Shown: positions 1-10,500 of the stretch, one piece after another | Numbering within the stretch: the stretch's first letter is position 1 | Layout of the letters: each line of letters opens with the position of its first letter | Source of the DNA: Auriscalpium vulgare | Taxonomy: Eukaryota > Basidiomycota > Agaricomycetes > Russulales > Auriscalpiaceae | Direction: 5' to 3' | Length of the DNA: 64,000 nt | Assembly (NCBI GenBank): GCA_019915015.1 | Contig: JAHBBC010000009.1 | Coordinates: 1,426,001-1,490,000 of the forward strand | Program-made: the position numbers and the translations under genes | The notes under the pieces: generated by a model | Database searches by the model: none | The model's input: the letters and a program-made list of their open reading frames with translations, nothing else | Told to the model about the DNA's origin: nothing

Positions 1-760
1 TCACACTTGCACATTGTCAAATGACGTTTGCCACAGTCTTGCAATATTTGCCCAAGGTCGCACCAACTCGCTATATATTTAGACAAGCTGGCACACACTC
101 GCAGTCAATACCACAGCTTTGCCCTAGCATCCCTATGCAGTTGCATCACCTGTCCGCACGCAGCCAGCCACATTACCGCATGGCTCACCCAACTCACCCA
201 AGCATCTAGAGCAGTCCACCAAATGCAATGCATAGCCCTTGAATCTTGGCCCTCTATCACCGCATCTGACTCAAGGATGCTATGCAGAAAATTGCAACAC
301 AATCATACAGCTGTCCTTGCAAGGACTGCAAAGCATGGTACACCCTCCTCAACTAGCGTGTGGCCACGGGGAGGATTTGCCCCCTTGTTGAGTCCCTAGG
401 TGTTGCCCGCCTTTATCATCCTGAAGGCAGACTTCACCACCCTCCCACAGGAGGTGAACAACTACAGTGTGCTCAATGCCAAAACTGTCCCAGACTCTTA
501 CCCCTTTCGTGTATTGAGAATATCCTCACTGATTCCACAAAGGGGAAGAAGATCTGGGGTAAGAAGGACATAACAAACTTGTTCTTCCAGACAAGACACG
601 TGTTAACCCAAACAACATCTACCTTATGGCTGACACAACACCTTTGTTGATAATCTGTAATTCAGTCTATCTTCAAATCAAGACAATACCTGCCCTCCTC
701 CCTCCCAACGATTAAGAGTAATTGTACTGCCATGCGTGCACTGGCCATTTCACACCAAGT
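1..760 (+). mobile_element. Helentron-like non-autonomous element, family B, 3' part
   Basis: The 3' terminus is at 760: a subterminal inverted repeat (AACGATTAAGAGTAATTGTA, 700-719), then the hairpin GCCATGCGTGCACTGGC, then 15 nt ending CACCAAGT. The 5' end lies outside the window. The segment is nearly identical to the inverse of 32,886-33,645, which is the 3' part of a complete copy, so the family moved recently. Short open frames here (28-399, 360-650) recur in the second copy but show no recognisable domain and look non-coding. The 3' flank CCAATGAAG leads straight into the HAP1 region. Confidence 0.75.
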
Positions 761-819
761 CCAATGAAGTCGAAAAGCACGGATCATTTGATTTCGATTT
801 ATATTTAAACTGATTATCT

Positions 820-3711
820 ACCATAGAATATTTAAGAAATACGAAACCCCCGATCCTCCGAATGATCGCGGTAGATCGGATAAAAGGATGGAGGAGAATG
901 CTGTTGAGCCTGAGAGGTAAAGTATTCGTAGGTCACATACCTTGGCTGATACGCAAATTAGGTTGAGGGAAAGACACCTGGATCGACAAATCAGAAAACG
1001 AGGCCGTTCTCGATCGCGTAATAGAAGGTGCGTCTGACTTGGAATTAAATATGAACACGGCTCATTGAAAAACAAAGAACCCGCTCTCGATCGGATTCTA
1101 TTGGGTATGACACGTAACATATCTATATATGACATACCTTTGCTCACTCATATATAAATTAGCTCGAAGGATAAACGCAAGGAACAGGTCAAACGAAAAA
1201 GAGACCGTTCACGATCGCGTTATAAAAGGTGTGTCTGGCTATATAAGTTTGAATTCAACTCATTAATATAAAGGAGCCGTTCACGATCGCATTCTAAAAG
1301 GTGGGTAGACGATAGAGTCGCGTCCAAGTTCAAACTTAATACATGGGGCATAGCAGCCGTTCCCGGTCGCGTTCAAAAAAGTATCTTCCACTATATATAA
1401 GTATTCATTTTACTCATGGTTCGCGGGTTAGATCTCGTATAGATGCTAAAGATCGCGACAAAAAGCATCGCTCTCGCCGCCGAAAGTATGCATCTTGTAC
1501 CCCTGTGCATCCTATTTTTTAATTGACTGGTTCACATAGGAGGTCGCCGTCTACGTCTTTGTCTTCAACGCGTTCGCGGTCCAGTTCAAGTGCGCGATCC
1601 GAAAGTTCGCACTCCAGAAGGTAATGATTGATAATGACGATGCCGGGTATTTGCTAACAATATTTGAAGACGCAAGGAAAAGAGAACGGGTCGCAAGTAA
1701 TTAAATATACTAGGTCCTTGATGGTTTATTTTTAATATATGCAACAGAAGTCACCGCGGAAAGAAAGAATCGCACAAACGCCGTCGTCATGAAAGACATT
1801 CAAGGTGACGTTATTATTATATACATTCTTGTAACAACGTTGATGGAACTGTGTAGTTACTCCAGCAATGACCGTAATCGTTCGCTTTCGCCGAAACCTT
1901 CTGAATCCCGGAGGCAGCAATCATATTCTCCGAAAGCTTCCTCATCTAAGAGGCCTCGCTCGTTGTCTCCGATGCATAGTCCCCTCGAGGACGGGCAAGA
2001 TAAGCTTTCGGCTCCGAATTTTGTAGCCGAGCAAATTCGTTACCCATCGTCAGTAAACTATGTTTATGTTGATTCTTTTTTTCATTGATTATAATAATTC
2101 TGTCATAGCCCGGGAATGCATCCCGACACGGCGCCTGCTTCTTCGTAAGTATATAAGTTTTATATTTTAGTGTTTTTTATCTCATTTTTCACAGAAAGTC
2201 GGGCAAGGGGAAGGGCGTTGACCGTTCGGCCGTGAAGTACGTGATCGCGTTGTTCACTTACACTGTCGTTAATATGTTTCTACAGGGTAGAGCAGACAAA
2301 GTGCGACAATTACTTTGTTTTCATTTTCCTTTGTGAATATTAACCCATCAATAAAAGCACTTTGGATTCTTATCAGAAGAAGGTTCCTGTAAATGTCGAC
2401 TCACCTGACGAACAGTGAGTTAGTATCGTGATTATGTTATTATTCGCTTAATACTTTATTTATAGAATTGACATTAAGAACGCATTCTCTTTCGGATCAT
2501 CCGGATCGAAGATATTAACGGACATAGATAGTGTTATCAACCCCGAGTGCGTTTGTTCTTCATCGCCATGTCCCGACGTGCTTATTCTCAATTATATGTT
2601 CTAGGGCGCCTGCCGCATGTGAGGTTATGGCACGGTCACACCCCATGTGTAGCTATCTTGCTAACACTTATGGCAATTTGCCTCCTCTACTGTATGTATA
2701 ATGATGGGCACACATCTTTCTCTTCGTTGAATCATCGCAGGAATTTTGATGCCGACGCAATATTTAAGACCGGAGACTTGGGACGGCTGCTTAACAGTGG
2801 GAACTACGGTTACGTGAATATGCAGTAAGTCTTTACGCAGCATTTCATTTGGTTCAATATATAACATCACGCAGGCGAGTTGTTAAAGCTGTCACTTTTC
2901 GAGGAAAACCCGATATTTTGGTCAATCCCGCCAGAGCCAATCCCGCCCTTTTTAACATTGCCAGCCAAGGCAGGTCCTTCCAGCCAACGGTAGGCCGCGG
3001 TCAACGCGTTGAACTCCTCATCAAATTCGGTTACGTTCGCGAGGCGAATTTAATCAACCACGTGGAAACAAATCAGAAGCAATTCCGTCAATTGTCCATG
3101 TATCCTATTTTTACCGAGTGGCAACGGGGATTGGCGTTCTATGGACAAGTTCTCAAATTTCCCCAGAGAACAGTTTCTGTATACGAGTTTGGGAACTCTG
3201 TGCAGTTTTCAACGCGACAGGGGTCCAAAACGGGTAAGGGTGCACATGTTATATTAAAAAAGGGTTAAGGTTTATATAATAACAGGGAAGGAGGGGCCGC
3301 AAAGCAACGATCAGTGGACAACAACTACCAGTCCTGGTATAGACACGACTCCGCGCTCGAGTCGTCCTATTGAAAAGTTCAATGATCTTCCTCGTGCTCC
3401 TTTGCAACACAATCAGATGGGTGCGTGAACTTGTCTGGCTAATACTCGGCGTACACTTATATTCTACAGTGACTGTTTGGGATATATCGTCGATCTTTCA
3501 AGACGAACACGACGGGATAAACGAAAGTGACGTCAATGAAGACTTTTTCCTCAGCGTTTTTCGAAGACGGAAACTTATAGGCAAGGAGGTGCGAAATGAG
3601 GAGATTCCTCCTAACTCCCTGGTCGGAATTGTACACACCGCGAACAAATATAAGGAGGACAAGATCTCCTTCAACATTCAAGCCGTATATATACTCGTGA
3701 AACCTACGTGA
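820..3711 (+). CDS. HAP1: intron-rich Helitron-associated protein, RS-rich N-terminus
   Basis: I do not recognise this as a named family. It reads as about 18 exons split by 45-70 bp introns. Between 1,000 and 1,385 at least four microexons encode variants of R-S-R-S-R-(S/N) ending in a GT donor, and 1,540-1,620 and 1,870-2,050 continue the Arg/Ser-rich and SP-rich tail, as in splicing-factor RS domains or a nuclear disordered segment. The folded part is 2,750-3,711: GDLGRLL...YGYVNM, then FPQRTVSVYEFG...FSTRQG, then VTVWDISSIF and EEIPPNSLVGIVHTANKY. These motifs recur in HAP2 (37,687-40,695) with the same introns. Stop at 3,709-3,711. The first exon is not evident and may have been lost when the element ending at 760 inserted. 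The last domain could be an OB-like or other beta fold (inference only). It lies 770 bp upstream of the Helitron 1 gene on the same strand. Confidence 0.6.
1000..1385 (+). repeat. Duplicated RS microexon-intron units in HAP1
   Basis: A motif close to CCGTTCACGATCGCGTTC recurs at about 1,001, 1,079, 1,204, 1,276 and 1,353. Most copies are followed by an A-rich AAAAGG and a GT donor. Each copy behaves as a separate small exon, so the RS tail appears to have grown by duplication of exon-intron units rather than by an in-exon repeat. Confidence 0.6.
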
Positions 3712-4480
3712 TTCATATTACACAACATTTCTGCGATGTTTTAACTTGTCTCGTCAGTATCGTTCAATTTTCTGTACCTTTAACGACCTATGGCGGTATT
3801 CGCTTTATTTTGCCTAAAAAGATGAATAAATTAGTATAAGGATTAGCTTCCCATTTATTGTTCCTTCGAATAAAAAACCAAACAGAAACTTAATATCTTC
3901 ACATCCACTCGATCCTTTGTTCAATTAAATAATCTCCTGTGACTGCATTCTTTCGTATGACATATTAAAATAAAGATCTGAATCTTTTCAGTTCCACTCG
4001 ATTCTTTGTCCGATTGGAGACGCTCGGACGAGAACAGTCAAATATAAAGCAATGAATGATGGTTTTATATATCTTCCTTTTATAACCCAAGTCCTTCAGA
4101 ATCGTTCACCTTGCTCTGTTCAATTCGTCCGGATTTTTACCTCGCTCGTTTTATTGATGTCACGATACATTGTAACCGCCCTGACAATCTTAATACCTAT
4201 GATATTAAACAATTCGTTTGCGAGGCTTGAATATTATACATTTGTGCAAATCATTCTGAATGATAAATGTTCACCTGGCGCCTCCCCGAATAAGAAATGT
4301 GGTGATCATCGTGTAAGTATAAAACATTACTTGTATACCCTTATTGAATGCTCTCTGTGTGTTCTTTACCTTCGCGCATGAATTTGTTTAATGATCACCC
4401 TCGGATCCCGAACACAGTTTAGATCGCATGTCGGTCAGTGTATGCTACGGCGTCATTACAACTTACGCATTTGAATATGC
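3712..4480. other. Intergenic stretch between HAP1 and the Helitron 1 gene
   Basis: AT-rich, with no supported gene. A 23-bp motif of the form TCCACTCGATYCTTTGTYCR occurs twice (from 3,904 and from 3,993, 89 bp apart). An open frame at 4,052-4,381 has no domain or splice context that supports coding. The promoter of the Rep/helicase gene should lie here. Confidence 0.4.
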
Positions 4481-7400
4481 TTGGATTACAGATATATAAT
4501 GACAACCGTATCTATTAGTCCCTTACTACTCCCTGTGGGTATGGATTGTTTTACATGTTATTATATAACGAGGCCCATAACAAAGAACCGAATCTACCCA
4601 TACAGACTACAGGCTAGCCTGAGAATGACTGTTGAATACCGTATCGCCTACTGGAAAAGATCCCTGCCGGAACATCCCATATCGCATTATGTAATTTTTC
4701 CCACGGCAACTGGTTCTAAAACATCTGCAGGTTGGCGTATCAGGCTTTCACTCAACCATGCCTCTCATATCAGAAGTTACAATCTGCCCAAGTGCAATTT
4801 GCCAAAGTGCAACCTGCCAAAGTGCAACCTGCCAAAGTGCAATCAGCCAAAGTGCAATCAGCCAATGTGCCATCAACCAATATGCAATCAGCCCCAATGT
4901 GCAATTGGACAAAGTGAAATCAAACAATGCGCTACTTTCTTAAATGAGCTCAACGTAAAAACAATTGCGGCGATGTCGTATGAAAACAATATTAGATCAA
5001 CGTTATTTTTGTTCGTGGTCTTCGTGAGCTCCATGTACTACATATTCCTTACAATAATACAACCTATACCAAAAGATGTTGCCATTCGAGGAGGCGGGCG
5101 CACTCAGTTGTTTGTTTGGTCATTCGATTCACTTAGCGAATTTATTATACCTAACACATCAGTGCCCAGTCGCTTTTGTTCGTATGAGTTTGCTGGTCAA
5201 ATAGCATTCAATAAATCAGTATATAATAACCCAAACTACCTACATGCTAAGATACCCCTTCATCATCTTCAAACTTTGCACAAATCTGTCCTTCTGGAGT
5301 TATGTGTCATTCATAAAATTCCTGCCGATCATAACATTAAAGTAGACATCATCCGCGAACGACTGTCGAATCATGAACAGTGTACTGCTTGTGATACTCA
5401 CGTCTCTCGATTTCGTATACACAACATTGTGTCGGACACGGATAGACGAACTGGTCAACGACATAGTGAGAAAGAAAAAGAGAATTTTGAAGAAACTAGG
5501 TTTCCCCCTCGACCCATGTCCGATAGACTGATGCATCGTATAATAACCGATTTCTGCAATGATTTGTCGGCAGATCGTATTATTGAGCAAAGTTGTAAAG
5601 TATGCGGGTGCCTGTATCTCAAGAAAGATATGGTTGACTTGAACAAACGTCCCGTAGAAATGGACATATTATATTCACCTAGTACATATGTAACTAGAAA
5701 GGAACGTCTTACCTCTACAGACAATATAGAAGCTGACCCCGAAGGCATTTTAGTACGAAATAGCCATTACATTTGTGAGGGGTGCTTCAAAGAATTGAAA
5801 AAGAATAAAATACCTCTGCAAGCCCTTGCTAATGGTAATTGGATAGGAGCAGTTCCTCCTGTTTTGAAAGAGCTTTCCTGGGCTGAGAAGATGTTGATTT
5901 CCCGCGTGTGTCATAACCGTTGCATAGTGAGAGTAAAGAATTCGGGTCTACATAAAATGTCTGCAAACGCTGTGTTTTTCTCAACGCCTGTACCAAAAAT
6001 ATATGCGGCACTGCCTCCCCCGCGCCGGGAAATGGAAGACGTCATTGGTTTCGTATATATCGGACCTACAAAGCCAACCAACGTTGAATATAGGCGTACC
6101 CCTTTATTGGTGCGACGGAAAAAGGTATTGGATGCCTTAAATTGGTTGAAATTTAATCATATCGATTATGAAGATGTTGATATATCTATGGAGAATCTGA
6201 TGACTTACGACATTGAAGGTGTTCCCGTTGTTACGGAATATCGCTTGGCCCAGGAAGAACGCTATGCAGAACAGACCGCTGTTCACGCAGAAGAAGATCC
6301 CTCTGTGCTATACGGTGAAAGCCCTTTTATTGTACATGCTTTAACGGGGTCGGAAATACCAAACAAAACAACACAACAATTACGAGCCATCGCGCTTGAT
6401 CATCTAAATAAAGGTGGAAGTGCCTTGGGAATTGGCCACGAAGACGAACCTTTGTCCCTGTATCAAAATCCACAGTTGTATCCACAAATATTTCCATGGC
6501 TGTTTCCATACGGTTTAGGTGGTTTTGGCAATCACAATGGTTTTAAACCTGTCCCTGAAGCTGCTCGTGTCAAGTCTTTACTTTTATATCATGATAAGAG
6601 ATTTCAAACAGATCCTATGTTCTCCTTGCTATGTTTTCATCACAAGCAAATCAAAAGTAGCTCAACTGGGGGTTTCATCATGGCGGCGCGAGAAAACTAC
6701 CCGCGTATTGCAGACAGACTACGCAGGGTGGATCGAAATGTTCTCTCTGATATTATTCGGCGTTTGGCGGATAATGAAACTATCACTAATAAAACACCAG
6801 AAGAACAGTTGTGTTTTCAAATTTTAGATGACATGGATCACGTTGGTGCGCACGTACCTGGTTCTCGAACTCAGAGAAAGTCTGACCGTAGCGAGATCTG
6901 GGCAATAACAAACTATGTGGGGGCACCGTTTTGGTATATAACTTTCGCTCCCGCAGATGTCAATCATCCTGTTGCGATTTATTTTGCTGGAGATAACAAG
7001 ACCTATTATCCTATACATGAGACACGCGATAATAGAATACGCGCAATCGCAAATAATTCAGTTGCTTGTGCTAAATTCTTTATGCACATGGTAGACTTAT
7101 TCGTAAGACATGTTTTGGGATATGGTACAGATCACCAAGGCTTATGGGGCACAACTAGATCATATTATGGAACTGTCGAGCAACAAGGACGTCTTACTCT
7201 ACACATGCACCTCATTCTCTGGATTGTTAACAGCTTACCACCTCAGGAGATACGTAACAGAATGTTAGATCCATCGTCGAATTTTCAACGTGAGTTAATT
7301 GAATATTTGGAAAGTGCTCATGCAGGTGATTTCATAACAGGGACATTCGATGATATACAAGCACACGTTAAAGAAGAAGAAAAAGAAAACCCTGAGTACC

Positions 7401-7591
7401 TGAGGCCAACTCTTACCCTGCCATCTATGCCGCCTCCACTCTGCAATGTACACGAAGAGAAAGCTGCGGACTGCAGTGCATGTGATGAATGGGTGTTATG
7501 GAAATTAAAGTACAACGACGTTGTGGATGACATCTTATACCGATCCAACGTCCATAATCACCATGCTGGTTGTTACGATAATGCGATATGA
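4481..7591 (+). CDS. Helitron 1 Rep portion (5' half of a frameshifted Rep/helicase)
   Basis: Replication-initiator half of a Helitron transposase, which nicks and joins single-stranded DNA for rolling-circle transposition. Seen: a Cys-pair N-terminal region (CKVCGC at 5,596; CEGCF at 5,773), the Helitron-like N-terminal domain (LYPQIFPWLFPYGLGG at 6,476-6,520), and the HUH motif in LTLHMHLILW at 7,195-7,224. The protein aligns throughout with Helitron 2 (42,712 on). Homology starts only near the GGGR motif at about 5,090, so the first 200 or so codons are doubtful; the Met codons near 4,973 are plausible starts. The frame ends at 7,591, just after the HAGC motif that continues in Helitron 2, so the Tyr motif and helicase lie in the next frame (7,521-11,861). 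A one-base frameshift near 7,575-7,590 explains the split. Confidence 0.88.
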   Translation: MDYRYIMTTVSISPLLLPVGMDCFTCYYITRPITKNRIYPYRLQASLRMTVEYRIAYWKRSLPEHPISHYVIFPTATGSKTSAGWRIRLSLNHASHIRSYNLPKCNLPKCNLPKCNLPKCNQPKCNQPMCHQPICNQPQCAIGQSEIKQCATFLNELNVKTIAAMSYENNIRSTLFLFVVFVSSMYYIFLTIIQPIPKDVAIRGGGRTQLFVWSFDSLSEFIIPNTSVPSRFCSYEFAGQIAFNKSVYNNPNYLHAKIPLHHLQTLHKSVLLELCVIHKIPADHNIKVDIIRERLSNHEQCTACDTHVSRFRIHNIVSDTDRRTGQRHSEKEKENFEETRFPPRPMSDRLMHRIITDFCNDLSADRIIEQSCKVCGCLYLKKDMVDLNKRPVEMDILYSPSTYVTRKERLTSTDNIEADPEGILVRNSHYICEGCFKELKKNKIPLQALANGNWIGAVPPVLKELSWAEKMLISRVCHNRCIVRVKNSGLHKMSANAVFFSTPVPKIYAALPPPRREMEDVIGFVYIGPTKPTNVEYRRTPLLVRRKKVLDALNWLKFNHIDYEDVDISMENLMTYDIEGVPVVTEYRLAQEERYAEQTAVHAEEDPSVLYGESPFIVHALTGSEIPNKTTQQLRAIALDHLNKGGSALGIGHEDEPLSLYQNPQLYPQIFPWLFPYGLGGFGNHNGFKPVPEAARVKSLLLYHDKRFQTDPMFSLLCFHHKQIKSSSTGGFIMAARENYPRIADRLRRVDRNVLSDIIRRLADNETITNKTPEEQLCFQILDDMDHVGAHVPGSRTQRKSDRSEIWAITNYVGAPFWYITFAPADVNHPVAIYFAGDNKTYYPIHETRDNRIRAIANNSVACAKFFMHMVDLFVRHVLGYGTDHQGLWGTTRSYYGTVEQQGRLTLHMHLILWIVNSLPPQEIRNRMLDPSSNFQRELIEYLESAHAGDFITGTFDDIQAHVKEEEKENPEYLRPTLTLPSMPPPLCNVHEEKAADCSACDEWVLWKLKYNDVVDDILYRSNVHNHHAGCYDNAI
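4789..4905 (+). repeat. 15-bp tandem repeat at the 5' end of the Helitron 1 reading frame
   Basis: About eight copies of a 15-mer close to AATCAGCCAAAGTGC, diverging towards the 3' side. The period is a multiple of three, so all frames stay open; in the Rep frame it reads as a run of N-(L/Q)-P-K-C pentapeptides. There is no counterpart in Helitron 2. It is probably a leader or intron minisatellite rather than a functional protein segment. Confidence 0.8.
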
Positions 7592-10500
7592 ATCTTGCAA
7601 GTCCCGTTTTCCCAGAGATTCTTTTGAAAACACGATGATAAATTCTGATACGGGAAGCATCGACATGAAAAAGGGTGAGTCGTGGATGAACACGTTCAAT
7701 TATGTATTGACCTTTCTCATGCGTTGCAATACAGATGTCGCATGCATGCTCTCTGGAACGGCAATAAAAGCCATTGTGCAATATGTGACTGAATACATAA
7801 CAAAAACAGGCTTGAATACTCACACCATGATGGATGCTGTGCAAACAATATTAACTAAAACGACTGAATTTATATCTGGTGATGACGATAATATCAGCAG
7901 CGCCCGGCGAATACTTGTTAAAATGGTGAACCTGATGACGGTAAAAATGGAAATCGGCAGTCCAATGGCGTCAATGTTCAACTTGGGATATCGCGGTCAT
8001 GTCACTAATGAAGAATTTCGTCGTGTATACTGGCAAAATTATACGGTACCTGTTCGAATATTTTGGAATCTACACGACGAAGGCGAAAAAGATAAAGTCG
8101 TCTTAAAGAATGTAGAAGGAAGAATAGTGCCTCATACTACAGCCATGGATTACATGTACCGTCCTATCCTGCTGTCAAATATGAATGTTTATGAGTGGTG
8201 TAGAAAATACGAGAAGCGTCGAATTCCACAGAGCCGAAAAAATAATAATGAGAAGCACCCTGATAATAACGATTCATACGAACTGCCTCCTTTCATTGTT
8301 GACGACGCCGAACCCGCTGACTCTGATAACACGACGTCGGAGTCCAGTGACAATGGTTCCGATAGCGATTATGAACCAGTACGGAAGCGTCCTCAAAAAC
8401 GTAAGCGACGTCATCGAAAAGAATTCTATCGTTTCACGGATGAACATCCTCAATATTCAACACAAGAAGTTAGCATTGTGTCTGAGGAGCAAAATATAAT
8501 TCCCAATTTCGTAGGTAGGTCTTTACCAAGAAGGGATAAGGGAAACAGGGAGATGTATTGCATGACGATGTTGACTTTGTTTAAAATTTGGCGAAACCCA
8601 GAAGATCTCAAATCTACCGACCAAACATGGGAGGATGCGTTTAATAACCATCAATTTTCAAACCGGGAAAAAGATATTATGAATCATTTCCAAATCAGGC
8701 ATGAGTGCAGAGATGCCCATGATGACTACGCCGCGCAACGAAGAGAAGGTAAACATAACATGAACAACGAAAATAATAAATTTGCATTCAATGACAGTGG
8801 CGATGAAGACGAGCCGATAGGCGCCGCCGAAATCGATGAGGTCGGTTTTAAAGAAGTCATTAAGAGCTACTGGGAAGAAATTGGCAAGAGGGAAGAGCGC
8901 AAGCTGATACAATATCAGCAAATGGAAAGTTTACTACAGAATAATGGTTGGGCAACAGCTCAAACAAGTGCATCCTTCAATGTACCCTTTGAATCCGGCG
9001 GCGCGCACGCTCCCAACGAGTGGAAGGGCATATTAAATAAAGAAAAACAAAAGGTCCTTGATAACCGTCAGAAAGAAACTGCTCATTTAAATAAAGACTT
9101 GAGACGCGGGGAATATCCACACTACAATACTAACGTCGTTCAAATGGTTGATAAAAAGTACCTGGATAAAAGATATATTATAGGGACCAAGAAAGAAAGA
9201 CGGTTGATGGATAAAATCGAAAGAGACTTTACGTTATATTCCGATCAGAGACGTGCCTTCCGTATAATCACTAAACATTCTCTGGATCCAGAAGCTAGTC
9301 AATTAAAATTTTATCTGGGTGGAATGGCTGGCACAGGAAAGTCACAGGTTATAAAAGCCTTGATGGAATGGTTTGCCCAAAGAAATGAATCACATAAATT
9401 TCTAACTCTAGCACCAACTGGTGCTGCTGCTGCCCTTATATCTGGCTCAACTTATCATTCAGTTCTCGGCATCAATGGCTTTACCACCCAGCAAAATATC
9501 ACGACAATGGGTGAAATATATGATCGCATCAAACACGTGAAATATATTTTCTTGGACGAAATTTCCATGGTCGACTGTCATAATCTTTATACCATTTCGG
9601 CCCAAATGAGCAATGCCATGCGTATGCCCGGCGACCCCTTCGGTGGTATCAACATGGTTTTTGCCGGAGATTTTGCGCAGCTCCCACCCCCAGGAAGACA
9701 TCCTTCGTTGTATGCACCTCAAGCACAAAGTATTATACATACGACTAACAGCCATATTACCCAACAATGTGTTTTAGGAAAAGCACTCTGGCATCAGTTC
9801 ACGGTGGTGGTTATTTTGAAGCAGAATATGAGACAAAATATACAGTCTGACGAGGATCTCGCTTTCAGAACAGCACTAGAGAATATGCGGTATGCTGCAT
9901 GTACCGACGAGGATGTTGCCTTACTGATGACTCGAGTTGCGGGTCCTGCTGCTCATCAACCTAAACATTCCGACCCAAAGTTTCGCAATATATCGGTTAT
10001 AACCGCGTTTAATGTCCAGCGAGATGCCATTAACGCCGTGGGGGTTAAACGCTTTGCTCGAGAAACTAATCAAGAACTACAAGACTTTTATTCAAAGGAT
10101 AAGTGGACGACTAAAGAAAAGAAAGCCACTGGTAAGCGCGGTAAACGTACTTTAGTAGATCCGTTGCGATCATCGGATAATATTGTGAAAGAGCATCAGA
10201 ACGAATTATGGCAACTGCGACCTGCATCTACGGATCACATTCCAGGAAAACTGTCATTATGTATAGGTTTACCAGTCATGATCAAAAAGAACGAAGCGAC
10301 TGAACTCTCCGTCACTAATGGAGCCAAAGCAACCGTTACCGGATGGAAGTCTTATCCACTGGATAAAAATCATCAAGCTCTCGAGGTAGTTTTCTTGAAA
10401 TTGACGCATCCACCAACGCCAATAAAAATCCCTAACTTACCTTTAAATACTATTCCTTTATCGAAACAAGTCACATCCGTCCGTTGTGCTACACGCAGTG

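Noticed and set aside
28..650. Open frames in the family B element, repeated at 32,996-33,618
   Set aside because: Present in both copies only because the copies are nearly identical; no domain, splice pattern or codon bias supports coding.
4789..4905. CRISPR-like array
   Set aside because: It is a simple 15-bp tandem repeat with no spacers, in a eukaryotic context.
7521..7591. Programmed ribosomal frameshift between Rep and helicase
   Set aside because: No slippery heptamer or clear downstream pseudoknot is seen, and Helitron 2 has no shift at this place.
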